Shown one piece after another: positions 22,913 to 30,702 of a DNA stretch of 30,702 nt. This stretch comes from Acetoanaerobium sp041831635. GTDB taxonomy: Bacteria; Bacillota; Clostridia; Peptostreptococcales; Filifactoraceae. Each line of letters starts with the position of its first letter. Within the stretch, counting starts at the first letter, position 1. Under the pieces are notes generated by a model that made no database searches, had not been told where the DNA came from, and saw only the letters and a program-made list of their open reading frames with translations. Made by a program: the position numbers and the translations under genes. The DNA lies in contig JBHASY010000076.1 in NCBI GenBank assembly GCA_041831635.1, positions 1 to 30,702 on the forward strand, read 5' to 3'.

Positions 22913-25250
22913 AACTTCCCTCCATTAGCATTCCTGTTTCTTTATAAATTTTCAGCTTGTCTGCTAATGCTGTGTTTCTTTTTTCCTCATATGTATTTGA
23001 TATCATGGTTTTAAGATGTTTTTCATCTCCTACGAGGATTGCAAGTTTTTTTGCTCTTGTGAGAGCTGTGTAGAGAATTTTCCTACTCATAAGCATAGGT
23101 GCAAATGCTGATATAGGCATTACTATGCAGTCGAACTCAGAGCCTTGACTTTTATGTACTGTAGTAGCAAATGCATGCTCTATTTGATCTAACTCCGTAA
23201 AGTCATAGTCAGCTCTTTTACCATCGTCAAATAAGACATAAAGTTTTTTTTCGGCAGACTCTATAAAGTCTATATATCCCATATCTCCATTAAATATCCC
23301 CTCTCCTGAAATATTTTCTTCTAAGTTTTCCCAAGCTTTTTCGTAGTTGTTCTTTATATGCATTACCCTATCGCCGGTTCTAAAAATCCTATTTCCTGTT
23401 TTATGTTCTCTTTTTCCCTGTCTTGCAGGATTAAGTGCTTTTTGCAGTAAGATATTTAGATTCATTACTCCTATTTCTGATTTTCTCATAGGAGACAGCA
23501 CCTGAATATAATTTGGCGACATATTGTAGTAGTTCGGTAGTCTATCTGAAACGAGATCTACTATCAGTTTTGCTATCTGAGATTGAGTTTTTTTAGCTAT
23601 AAAATAAAAGTCTGTGTCTTTTTGGTCTGTGACAGGGAGTTCTCCTTTGTTTATTTTGTGGGCATTTACTATTATCATACTTTGTTTTGCCTGTCTGAAC
23701 ACCTCCGTGAGTTCTACACTGGGTATGATGCGACTTTCTATCATATCCTGCAACACTCTTCCCGCTCCTACTGACGCAAGCTGATCTTTATCTCCTACAA
23801 ATATAAGGGTAGTGTTCTCTTTTAATGCAAGAAGTAGGCTATCCAGCAGCATTATGTCCATCATAGATACCTCATCTACTATTATTACGTCGGCAGATAT
23901 AGGGTCGTCCTCGTCTTTTTGAAATACCAGAGCCTCTTCTTCCTCGCTATATGTAGCCTCCAGTAGTCTATGTATAGTTGAGGCCGGTCTTAATGTCGCC
24001 TCCGACATACGTTTTGCCGCTCTTCCTGTAGGTGCACACAGTATTATTTTTTTCTTCATCTGCTCAAAGCTCTTGATTATAAAGCTCAGTGTGGTGGTTT
24101 TTCCTGTTCCGGGTCCTCCTGTTAATATCATCATTTTATTTTCCAGTGCCGTTAGTACAGCTTTTTCCTGTTGGTTTGAGAGATTTATATCTTCTTCTGA
24201 TTTTAGCCTGCTTATATGATTTTCGATTTCTGATTTATTTTCATAATCTTTTTCTTTAGAATTACTCATATTTTTATCTAAACATAATTTTTCTTTGCTT
24301 TCTATTTGTTCTTTTTTATTTGTTTTTGTTGCTGTTTCTGCTTTTTCCGAAGTTCCACCTGTATATGCAAGTTTAATTAAATTGCTGGCCGCTCTTGTTT
24401 CTGCGAGATTATAGGCATCTAAATATACTCTTGCCTCCGTTTCAACTTCTTCTATGGTTATTCCCCCATTTATAGACATATTTCTAATACAGCATAGAAT
24501 TTCATCTTCATCTATAGATAAAAGTCCTGTCGCCTTTGATGAAAGCTGATTTATCAAAACATAGGTATGTCCACTGTAGGCAGCCTCTTGGAGCAGGTAT
24601 TTTATCCCCTCTTCTATACGCTCCTGAGAGTCCAGCCCTGCATTTAGTTTTTTTGCTATTTCATCTGCTTTTTTAAAACCTATTCCTTTTATATCTTTAC
24701 AAAGTCCATAAGGATTACTCGTCACTATGTCGACTGATTTTTCTGCATATTTTTTATAAATTTTCATACAGCAGGCAGGACTTATTCCATATGGAGCAAA
24801 GGCTGTAATTACGTTTTTAAGTTGTTTTCCTGCCATATGGGAGCTTATTATCTTTTCCAGCTTTTTTCTTCCTATTCCATCTATTTCAAGGTATCTGTCA
24901 GGATTTTCTTCAAGTATTTCTATCGCCTTTATTCCGAATTTTTCTGTGATTTTCTGTGCCATTTTAAGACCCACACCGTCTATAGTTCCTGATGAAAGGT
25001 ATGCTGTTATCCCGTCCAGTGAATCTATAGCCATATGTGTAAATGTATTCACAGATAACTGTCTGCCGTATATCTCGTGAGTTTTCCACTCTCCGCTTAC
25101 CTTTATATTGTCAAGTTCTCCAACTGACGGCATACAGCCCAGCACTGTAACTTCACCCATCTCGTTACTGATCAGATTCGCTATGGTATAACCATTTTCT
25201 TCGTTTTGAAATATTATCTCTGAAATTTTTCCTTTTAATTCTATAGACAT
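22890..25250 (-). CDS. recD2: RecD2-like ATP-dependent DNA helicase
   Basis: About 786 residues. The N-terminal OB-like domain is GKISEIIFQNEENGYTIANL. Helix-hairpin-helix repeats follow (DGIGRKKLEKI, KGIGFKKADEI), then superfamily 1B helicase domains. Walker A is GGPGTGKTTT (about 379-388), motif II is VIIVDEVSMMD, and late motifs are VFVGDKDQLASVGAG and FATTVHKSQGSEFD. A highly charged linker of about 55 residues (about 300-355), rich in Lys, Glu and Asn, separates the two halves and is not part of the usual core. RecD2 acts in replication-fork repair without RecBC. The second ATG has GGAG at better spacing than the first (25256). Confidence 0.94.
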   Translation of the reverse strand: MSIELKGKISEIIFQNEENGYTIANLISNEMGEVTVLGCMPSVGELDNIKVSGEWKTHEIYGRQLSVNTFTHMAIDSLDGITAYLSSGTIDGVGLKMAQKITEKFGIKAIEILEENPDRYLEIDGIGRKKLEKIISSHMAGKQLKNVITAFAPYGISPACCMKIYKKYAEKSVDIVTSNPYGLCKDIKGIGFKKADEIAKKLNAGLDSQERIEEGIKYLLQEAAYSGHTYVLINQLSSKATGLLSIDEDEILCCIRNMSINGGITIEEVETEARVYLDAYNLAETRAASNLIKLAYTGGTSEKAETATKTNKKEQIESKEKLCLDKNMSNSKEKDYENKSEIENHISRLKSEEDINLSNQQEKAVLTALENKMMILTGGPGTGKTTTLSFIIKSFEQMKKKIILCAPTGRAAKRMSEATLRPASTIHRLLEATYSEEEEALVFQKDEDDPISADVIIVDEVSMMDIMLLDSLLLALKENTTLIFVGDKDQLASVGAGRVLQDMIESRIIPSVELTEVFRQAKQSMIIVNAHKINKGELPVTDQKDTDFYFIAKKTQSQIAKLIVDLVSDRLPNYYNMSPNYIQVLSPMRKSEIGVMNLNILLQKALNPARQGKREHKTGNRIFRTGDRVMHIKNNYEKAWENLEENISGEGIFNGDMGYIDFIESAEKKLYVLFDDGKRADYDFTELDQIEHAFATTVHKSQGSEFDCIVMPISAFAPMLMSRKILYTALTRAKKLAILVGDEKHLKTMISNTYEEKRNTALADKLKIYKETGMLMEGSYGNSVPF

Positions 25251-25356
25251 AGGCATATACTCCGAAAATAATTTGATGTATTTAGCAAGGCGACCATTTG
25301 TTCGGCTTAGTTTATTCTAACAATATATTTTGTGTATGTCGATATCAAAAACTAAT

Positions 25357-25379
25357 AAAAAGGGGCATAGCCCCTTTTT
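25357..25379 (-). terminator. Terminator after metK
   Basis: AAAAAGGGGC/GCCCCTTTTT around three bases begins at the metK stop codon. The stem is strong and the tail T-rich on both strands, so it also blocks read-through towards recD2. Confidence 0.88.
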
Positions 25380-26562
25380 ATATCCCTGCGTCCTTTTTAA
25401 GAACCTCTACTTTATTTAATTCTTCCCATGGAAGATTAAGATCCGGTCTTCCGAAATGTCCGTACACCGCCGTTTGTTTGAATATAGGTTTTCTAAGTCC
25501 AAGTTCTTTTATGATAGCACCCGGACGAAGGTCGAAGTTTTTAGAAATTATTTCAGAAATTTTTTCATCAGAAACGACTCCTGTTTTAAATGTATCTACC
25601 AGTACAGATACAGGCTCTGCTACACCTATTGCGTATGCCAACTGGATTTCACATTTTTTCGCAAGTCCTGCCGCTACTACGTTTTTCGCAACCCATCTTG
25701 CTGCATAAGCTGCCGAACGGTCTACCTTTGTAGAGTCTTTTCCCGAGAAAGCACCTCCGCCATGTCTTGCGTATCCACCGTAAGTGTCTACGATGATTTT
25801 CCTTCCTGTAAGCCCGGCATCGCCTTGAGGGCCTCCTATTACGAATCTGCCTGTAGGATTTATCAAATACTTGGTTTTTTCATCCAGTAGATCGTTTCCT
25901 ACCACAGGTTTAACCACATTTTCGATTAAATCTTTTTCGATTTGCTCTCTGGTAACATCAGGATCGTGTTGAGTAGATATTACTATGGTATCTATTCTAA
26001 CAGGTTTTTCATCCTCATACTCCACTGTTACTTGAGTTTTTCCGTCAGGTCTTAAATAACTTAGAGTTTTGTTTTTTCTTACATCAGAAAGTCTTTTTGA
26101 AAGCCTGTGAGCCAGAGAAATAGGAAGAGGCATAAATTCAGGTGTTTCATCGCAGGCAAATCCGAACATCATACCTTGATCTCCTGCTCCTACCGCCTCT
26201 ACTTCGTCTTTCATTTTTCCCTCTTTATGTTCTAAAGCCTCGTTTACACCCATAGCGATGTCCGTACTTTGTTCATCAATAGCATTTACTACTGCGCAGG
26301 TATCTCCGTCAAAACCATATTTTGCTCTGTCATAGCCTATTTCCTTGACAGTATTTCTTACTACTTTTTGAATATCTACGTATGCATTGGTACTTATTTC
26401 TCCTATTACTACAACCAGTCCTGTTGTAACTGCTGTTTCACAAGCCACCCGTGAATTAGGGTCTTGCTCTAATAATGCATCAAGTATAGAATCCGAAATC
26501 TGGTCGCAGATTTTATCAGGATGCCCCTCGGTAACTGATTCTGATGTAAACAACCTTCTCAT
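25378..26562 (-). CDS. metK: S-adenosylmethionine synthetase
   Basis: 394 residues, full length. Family motifs are GHPDKICDQ (13-21), GAGDQGMMFGFA with the substrate loop, PTGRFVIGGPQGDAGLTGRK, GGGAFSGKDSTKVDRSAAY for ATP and phosphate binding, and AYAIGVAEPVS. The enzyme makes S-adenosylmethionine from methionine and ATP. The start has AGGAGG upstream. The gene is under a complete SAM-I riboswitch, giving feedback control by its own product, and is monocistronic. The SAM it makes feeds radical SAM enzymes such as LipA. Confidence 0.98.
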   Translation of the reverse strand: MRRLFTSESVTEGHPDKICDQISDSILDALLEQDPNSRVACETAVTTGLVVVIGEISTNAYVDIQKVVRNTVKEIGYDRAKYGFDGDTCAVVNAIDEQSTDIAMGVNEALEHKEGKMKDEVEAVGAGDQGMMFGFACDETPEFMPLPISLAHRLSKRLSDVRKNKTLSYLRPDGKTQVTVEYEDEKPVRIDTIVISTQHDPDVTREQIEKDLIENVVKPVVGNDLLDEKTKYLINPTGRFVIGGPQGDAGLTGRKIIVDTYGGYARHGGGAFSGKDSTKVDRSAAYAARWVAKNVVAAGLAKKCEIQLAYAIGVAEPVSVLVDTFKTGVVSDEKISEIISKNFDLRPGAIIKELGLRKPIFKQTAVYGHFGRPDLNLPWEELNKVEVLKKDAGI

Positions 26563-26634
26563 TTCACATTTCCTCCTAGTCTTTAAGTTTTGATAAAGTT
26601 CCTACCTTTAAATCGCAAGTTTGTTCATTAAAAA

Positions 26635-26661
26635 ACCTCTTCACGCATACGCAGAAGAGGT
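26635..26661 (-). terminator. SAM-riboswitch terminator before metK
   Basis: ACCTCTTC pairs with GAAGAGGT around 11 bases, followed by T residues on the minus strand. The P1 3' strand GATGAGGT can pair with ACCTCTTC at 7 of 8 positions as antiterminator. SAM binding keeps P1 and so releases the terminator. Confidence 0.88.
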
Positions 26662-26676
26662 CTGATCGTCAAAACT

Positions 26677-26782
26677 ACCTCATCTGCCAAGAATATTTCT
26701 CGCAGGAATTGGCACCATTTCACATTTCCGTGCTGGTTGCCGGGTTTCACAGGGCCGGTCCCTCCACCTCTCTTGATAAGGT
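26677..26782 (-). promoter_or_regulatory. SAM-I (S-box) riboswitch aptamer of metK
   Basis: On the minus strand the conserved S-box order is present: TTATCAAGAGAGGTGGAGGGA, then GGCCCTGTGAAACCCGGCAACC, then GGTGCCAATTCCTGC and GATGAG. P1 is ACCTTATC (26775-26782) with GATGAGGT (26677-26684), including one G-U pair. The terminator follows at 26635-26661. This is the standard feedback control for metK in Firmicutes. Confidence 0.96.
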
Positions 26783-26816
26783 TCAAGAACTTATTCATTT
26801 ATCATACAACACATCT

Positions 26817-26845
26817 ATACTATACCACAAAAAATCATATGTCAA
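26817..26845 (-). promoter_or_regulatory. Promoter of the metK riboswitch transcript
   Basis: On the minus strand TTGACA (26840-26845) is followed by TATAGT after 15 bases or TAGTAT after 17. The transcript would begin about 25-30 bases before P1 of the aptamer. Confidence 0.65.
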
Positions 26846-26974
26846 ACATTTTTTTTACCAAAAATTCTATAAAAATCATATGAAAAAACCACATATAAAT
26901 CACATAAGAAAAATCTTGCTTAGCTTTTTACATAATATGAGACAAGAAACATTGCTTTATTTTGTGCAAAATAT

Positions 26975-28969
26975 TTACGGAGTAATAACCGGTTTAAATC
27001 CATATATAAGCTTTCCGTCCTGTTCTGAAAACTGAAGGTATTTTATGTCTTGATATATGTCGGATTTTGGCATTGACTGATAGTCTGCTACACTTATATA
27101 GCTTACATTTCCGTCTAATCTTGACGAGAATGTACTGTCAGAATATACCACATATACATTTTTAGTCTTAGCTTCTTTTTGAATAATTTTTTCGAATGTT
27201 TCCTGATCTATTTTATCTGCCGATTTATCTTTGCCTTGCAGCACTATGACAACATTTCCTGCACTCTTTGACATTAACCCTTTTAAGTAATCCCATTGCC
27301 CTTGTACTTTATATATTCCTCCGTTTCTATTGTCTATACTTATAAAGGTAGTATTACCGACTGTTTTGTATTTGTATGCTCCGCTAAATACTTCTTTAGG
27401 TGCTGAGATTGCTCCCGAAAAGGTATTATCCTGAGTTCCCATTGTAATTACAGCTTGATTCAGACTTGCAGATGAAGCAAGTTTTGCCTTAAATGCCTGG
27501 TCTATTATACTGTCTCCACTTGACATATTTGCGAATACCGCTGCCACTCCCGAGTCTGAAAATGTCTGCAGCATTTTAGGGTCATATGCATTTCTCGCAA
27601 GTACCTCTACAGGAAGTTTTCCTGTAATTCCTCCATAAGAAGCTACTATGCTTCCGTTTCCTGATGAAGTAGGTGTGAAATATCTTCCGTCAAAATTTCC
27701 CGATATCCCTTCTCCATAAACCTGAAAACCCGGTGTCGTTACGTCTATAGGGTTTTTTAAATCATCAAAAGCTTTTACTACAAGTTCTGATTTTTCGCCT
27801 TGAAATACAGTTTCATCAAGTAAAGAAATCTCTATCTGAGACACCCCGCCTTTAGGTGCAGTGTTTTTCACTGCAAGAGCGTTTAGTAGGTTTCTTTCTG
27901 AGGCTGCCATATTGTTTTGAATTTTGCCATCAGCTATCATCTCAGTAGAGCCGCCGCCATCGAGCATCATGGCTTCCTTTGCTCCAAGTGTTTTCATATA
28001 GGCTTGCATATCCTTTTCGTCCATACCTATGACATTGGTCTTTCTGCCATCTACTGTTACTATTAGCATTTTTTTGTCTGCTGTAATTCCGATTGCCGTT
28101 CTTTGACTTTTCCCACTCACGCTTTGAGTTATAGGAGTTTCTACACCGTTTTTAAGAAGCATAGTTCCTCCGCCTATAGCTGTCTTTATATTATTATAGC
28201 TTAGATTTATATCTGTTTTTAGATTTACTTTTTCCCCTTGAGAAAACGCACTCTGTAAGACAAAACTGTTTGCCCCTGCAGCCAGTATCACATAACCGTT
28301 TTCAGGAATAGCAACGCTCGGCTGTCCATATCTTACTTCTTTTACGACATCATTTTCTACCAATACTTCGGTTAGATCAAAATATGTGTCATTCGCACCC
28401 GGACTGTTTTTCGTATATTCTTTAGTGTATACCACTATATTTGCATAGTTCTTGCTTGGTTTATTTATAGCTGATATGTCTATGTTTGTACCTCTTGAAC
28501 TATTTTCCACCTGAACAGCCGGATAAAGATATGCAAGTAGGGGATTCCCTGTGTTATCTACCAGTAAAGAGGCATATTTATTAAGCACATAATGAGGACT
28601 TGAAATCTGCTTTCCGTTTTTGACTATAGGTCCTAAAGAAAATGAAGGCGTCGACATAGAGAAAAAATCCCCATTTACTGCTGCGACTATCCCTTGATCC
28701 TGATTTATCATATTACTAAGCGTAGTTCTATTTGCAAACCCGTCTTTGTTAAACAAAACATCTAAATTTACAGATGTGTTGCTTAAATCTAATTCTATTA
28801 TGTTTATGTTCTGCTCTCCCCACTCGTAAAAACTTGATATTTTTTTTAGCTTAACTCCTTGACTTAAGGTAATGTCATATCTAGTTTCATCTATAGCATT
28901 CGCAAATGATAGCACAGGAGATAATCCAACCATCGCTGAAAGCATAAAAGCTATATATCGTTTTTTCAT
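26975..28969 (-). CDS. Exported phosphodiester glycosidase (NAGPA domain) protein
   Basis: 664 residues from the start MKKRYIAFM with AAGGAG upstream; an earlier TTG or ATG would add 32 residues without a ribosome site. It has a cleavable signal peptide (cut after AFANA-like FANA). The NAGPA domain (about 60-370) has AAVNGDFF, IGGGTMLLKNG, RTAIGITADKKMLIVTVDGR and MLDGGGSTEM. An Ig-like region follows (about 385-465, ISLLDETVFQGEKSELVV), then a C-terminal domain (about 470-664) resembling a degenerate metallophosphatase. NAGPA proteins cleave N-acetylglucosamine-phosphodiester bonds, probably in wall polymers. It is a single gene. Confidence 0.87.
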   Translation of the reverse strand: MKKRYIAFMLSAMVGLSPVLSFANAIDETRYDITLSQGVKLKKISSFYEWGEQNINIIELDLSNTSVNLDVLFNKDGFANRTTLSNMINQDQGIVAAVNGDFFSMSTPSFSLGPIVKNGKQISSPHYVLNKYASLLVDNTGNPLLAYLYPAVQVENSSRGTNIDISAINKPSKNYANIVVYTKEYTKNSPGANDTYFDLTEVLVENDVVKEVRYGQPSVAIPENGYVILAAGANSFVLQSAFSQGEKVNLKTDINLSYNNIKTAIGGGTMLLKNGVETPITQSVSGKSQRTAIGITADKKMLIVTVDGRKTNVIGMDEKDMQAYMKTLGAKEAMMLDGGGSTEMIADGKIQNNMAASERNLLNALAVKNTAPKGGVSQIEISLLDETVFQGEKSELVVKAFDDLKNPIDVTTPGFQVYGEGISGNFDGRYFTPTSSGNGSIVASYGGITGKLPVEVLARNAYDPKMLQTFSDSGVAAVFANMSSGDSIIDQAFKAKLASSASLNQAVITMGTQDNTFSGAISAPKEVFSGAYKYKTVGNTTFISIDNRNGGIYKVQGQWDYLKGLMSKSAGNVVIVLQGKDKSADKIDQETFEKIIQKEAKTKNVYVVYSDSTFSSRLDGNVSYISVADYQSMPKSDIYQDIKYLQFSEQDGKLIYGFKPVITP

Positions 28970-29108
28970 TTTTGTTTCTCCTTTATAATATATCAAAAAG
29001 TCTTTTAATAATTTTAACCACACCTTCTCGCAGTATATCTTAAGCCAAAAGCCGGAAATATACAATTACATAGTTATTACAGTTCTGTTTCTACAAGCTC
29101 TCCTATGG

Positions 29109-29114
29109 TATAAT
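29109..29114 (+). promoter_or_regulatory. -10 element of the COG2426-type export gene
   Basis: Perfect TATAAT, 40 bases before the start codon. The -35 is weak (TTTCTA at 15 bases). Confidence 0.5.
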
Positions 29115-29153
29115 ACATACTGTTGTTATTTAATTCAAATTGGAGGATAATAT

Positions 29154-29618
29154 ATGAATGACTTTTTTTCAAGTCTTGGCAGAGAACTCTATGTTTTTTT
29201 ACTTGCAGCTGTACCGCTTGTGGAACTTCGTGGTGCTATTCCGCTGGGTATAGGGCTTGGTATGAGTCCTTTAGAAACATATCTGGTTTCTGTAGCCGGC
29301 TCTACTTTTCCTGCTCCGTTTCTCATACTGTTTTTCAGAAAAATACTTGAATTTATGGAGAAAAAAAATATTTTTAAATGGTTTACTAATTTTTTAAATA
29401 GGCATATCTACAAAAAATCAAAAAAATTAAAGGCAACAAATATACTGGGAATTTATATCTTTGTAGCTATTCCGCTTCCTTCTACAGGAGCCTACACGGC
29501 TTCTGCCCTTGCTTCTATTTTAAACTTACGTATGAAGTACGCCCTACCTGCTATATTTTTGGGGAATATGACAGCAGGGCTTATAATACTTATTCTCTCT
29601 CATACTATTATGCTCTAG
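29154..29618 (+). CDS. COG2426-type small multidrug export / membrane protein
   Basis: 154 residues, integral membrane, with GGAGG before the ATG. Helix one is about 12-35 with PLVELRGAIPLGIGLG, the family's re-entrant signature. AGSTFPAPFLILFF follows, then a basic cytoplasmic loop (about 65-92, MEKKNIFKWF and KKSKKLK). The second signature is IPLPSTGAYTASALAS (about 106-121), then a last helix. The family (PF06695) is annotated as small multidrug export protein, though transport is poorly proven. Its stop overlaps the stop of the convergent permease by four bases. Confidence 0.85.
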   Translation: MNDFFSSLGRELYVFLLAAVPLVELRGAIPLGIGLGMSPLETYLVSVAGSTFPAPFLILFFRKILEFMEKKNIFKWFTNFLNRHIYKKSKKLKATNILGIYIFVAIPLPSTGAYTASALASILNLRMKYALPAIFLGNMTAGLIILILSHTIML

Positions 29619-30544
29619 CCTAAAAATAAAGCTATAAGAGGTATAGTAAACAGCGACATCAAGGTCGTTAAGAATATAAGCTGAGATGCCTTTAGTTCAT
29701 CGCTTTCGTATTTTGTTGCAAATATAGCTACGTTCGCAGCTACAGGCATAGCTGTTATAAGTATAGGAATTCTTAAAAAATATCCGTCCATTTTTAATAT
29801 ATTAAAGACTGCTATCATTATCGCAGGGATTACTATAACTTTTATAAAAGCTGTTACCAGCAGTTTTTTATTTGAAAAAAGTGAGTCTACTTTAGTTCTG
29901 GACAAAGTACTTCCTACCGTCATCATAGCAAGTGGAGTAGTAGCTGCTGATAAATACGAAAGTGTGCTGTCTATCATAGGGGGAAGTTTAATCGAAAGTA
30001 TGAACAGGGTGAACCCTGTTGCTACAGCCACTGTTCCGGGATTTAGCAAGGCGGAAAACCCCTTTTTCTTTTCTGCCGTGTCGGATCCGGATCTGTTTAG
30101 CAGATAGACTCCTACTGTCCACATCAAAAGGTCGAAAGGCATATTAAACAACGAGGTATAAAATACAGCCTGTGACCCATACAGACCCTGAGTTATAGGA
30201 TATCCCATAAAACCTACATTCGGAAATATCATAGCAGTCTGAAATACATCTTTTTCTTTTCCTTTTACTCTAAGCAAGTTTACAAATAGATATGAAAGTG
30301 CGATCACTCCTGCGTAAGTAGCTATAGATATTCCTATTATCTTGAAGCTATGTCCCAGTAATTCTAATGAAAAATCAAACTGCATAGCCCTTATGATAAG
30401 AGCGGGAAAGGTAACATATAAAACTAAAGTACTAAGTTCCTTAGCCCCTTCTTTTGTTATCAGTTTTCGTTTTCCTGCTATGTATCCGACCAGTATCAAT
30501 AAAAACAATACCAGTACCTGAGAAAAAATCTTAAAGAAATCCAT
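29615..30544 (-). CDS. Auxin-efflux-carrier (AEC) family permease
   Basis: 309 residues with about ten hydrophobic helices. Landmarks are LLILVGYIAGKRKLI at the N-terminus, VLYVTFPALIIRAM, IFPNVGFMGYPITQGLYG, and TTPLAMMTVGSTLS followed by the late helices PVAANVAIFATKYE. AEC carriers in bacteria move malate, malonate or other organic anions; the substrate cannot be read here. The GGTGA ribosome site precedes ATG. Three copies of an 11-base motif lie in its upstream region. Confidence 0.9.
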   Translation of the reverse strand: MDFFKIFSQVLVLFLLILVGYIAGKRKLITKEGAKELSTLVLYVTFPALIIRAMQFDFSLELLGHSFKIIGISIATYAGVIALSYLFVNLLRVKGKEKDVFQTAMIFPNVGFMGYPITQGLYGSQAVFYTSLFNMPFDLLMWTVGVYLLNRSGSDTAEKKKGFSALLNPGTVAVATGFTLFILSIKLPPMIDSTLSYLSAATTPLAMMTVGSTLSRTKVDSLFSNKKLLVTAFIKVIVIPAIMIAVFNILKMDGYFLRIPILITAMPVAANVAIFATKYESDELKASQLIFLTTLMSLFTIPLIALFLG

Positions 30545-30702
30545 TTTATCACCATAACTTTTTATTTTCTAAATAAACAATCTTTACATCTTCATATTGA
30601 CATATTTTTTATCACTTTTTCGCTGATATGTAACACATAATACATTATAGCATTAAATAAACAATCTAAACGAATAAATAAACAAATAAATATTTATAAA
30701 AA
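30545..30702. other. Regulatory region upstream of the AEC permease
   Basis: It holds a minus-strand TATAAT (30644-30649) and three direct copies of TAAATAAACAA at 30570-30580, 30654-30664 and 30675-30685. The second and third are exactly 21 bases apart, two helical turns. The second covers the space just upstream of the -10. No gene is seen to the window end. Confidence 0.6.

Noticed and set aside
25456..25890. Plus-strand open frame of 144 codons inside metK
   Set aside because: Antisense shadow of a highly conserved gene; cysteine- and tyrosine-rich with no ribosome site.
26829..26882. Two copies of AAAAATCATATG upstream of metK
   Set aside because: 12 bases in very AT-rich DNA about 42 bases apart, and one overlaps the promoter -35 only partly. 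Not distinct enough from chance.
26958..26973. Near-palindrome TATTTTG-TG-CAAAATA at the end of the NAGPA gene
   Set aside because: Two-base loop, no T tail and AT-rich; neither a good terminator nor placed like an operator.
26709..27035. Plus-strand open frame of 108 codons
   Set aside because: It runs antisense through the SAM riboswitch and the end of the NAGPA gene, has no ribosome site and resembles no protein.
1..30702. Mobile elements, prophage, CRISPR arrays, tRNA or rRNA genes
   Set aside because: No transposase, integrase, phage gene, regular spacer-repeat array or tRNA-like cloverleaf was found; gene content is core-like throughout.

Overview
The window is AT-rich, densely packed DNA from a low-GC, Gram-positive, flagellated, probably anaerobic member of the Firmicutes (Clostridia or Tissierellia). 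The grounds are strong AGGAGG-type ribosome sites, many TTG starts, the comFC-yvyF-flgM-flgN-flgK-flgL order also found in Bacillus, SAM-I and cobalamin riboswitches, a clostridial LonB/LonC-type protease and the cvfB family. A placement in or near Peptostreptococcaceae is a guess. I see no rRNA, tRNA, CRISPR array, insertion sequence or prophage. The window reads as ordinary core chromosome. Its left edge may be a contig end with an assembly artefact.

Layout. 1-136 (-) holds the N-terminus of an HD-GYP-type protein, cut by the window edge. 334-891 (+) is a small permuted papain-fold protein. 943-3060 carries cvfB, a cobalamin riboswitch with its own consensus promoter and terminator but no gene it obviously controls, and a membrane-anchored NusG-domain-II protein, all on the minus strand. 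3061-4503 (+) has a CBS/ACT sensor protein and a YheO-type regulator. 4500-7069 (-) has a formate/nitrite transporter, a double GNAT protein and a DUF3841 protein. 7228-7737 (+) is ferritin. 7952-11842 (-) is a cell-wall operon, ftsE-ftsX-M23 peptidase (EnvC-like)-ctpA. 12017-14501 (+) is a lipoate/folate operon, lplA-lipA-5-formyl-THF cyclo-ligase, which shares a bidirectional terminator with a Lon-family protease at 14535-16907 (-). An unidentified membrane protein follows at 17158. 17927-25256 (-) is the flagellar hook-junction and competence/DNA-repair block: recD2-comFC-yvyF-flgM-flgN-flgK-flgL. 25378-26845 is metK with its SAM-I riboswitch. 26975-28969 (-) is an exported NAGPA-type glycosidase. 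The window ends with a COG2426-type export protein (+) and an auxin-efflux-carrier family permease (-).

How the genes work together. FtsEX, the M23 protein and CtpA form a plausible unit for peptidoglycan splitting at division. LplA and LipA give salvage and synthesis of lipoyl groups, with a folate enzyme alongside, which fits glycine-cleavage metabolism. FlgM, FlgN, FlgK and FlgL are the anti-sigma factor, the export chaperone and its two hook-junction clients; flgM has a readable sigma-D-type promoter of its own. Several promoters can be read directly. The cobalamin one (TTGACA-N17-TATAAT) is perfect.

Most noteworthy: the cobalamin riboswitch that ends in two terminators with no open reading frame between it and cvfB; a 28-bp perfect inverted repeat joining base 1 to the start of the gene at 334; and direct repeats with 21-bp spacing in the promoter regions of the 30544 permease and of yvyF.
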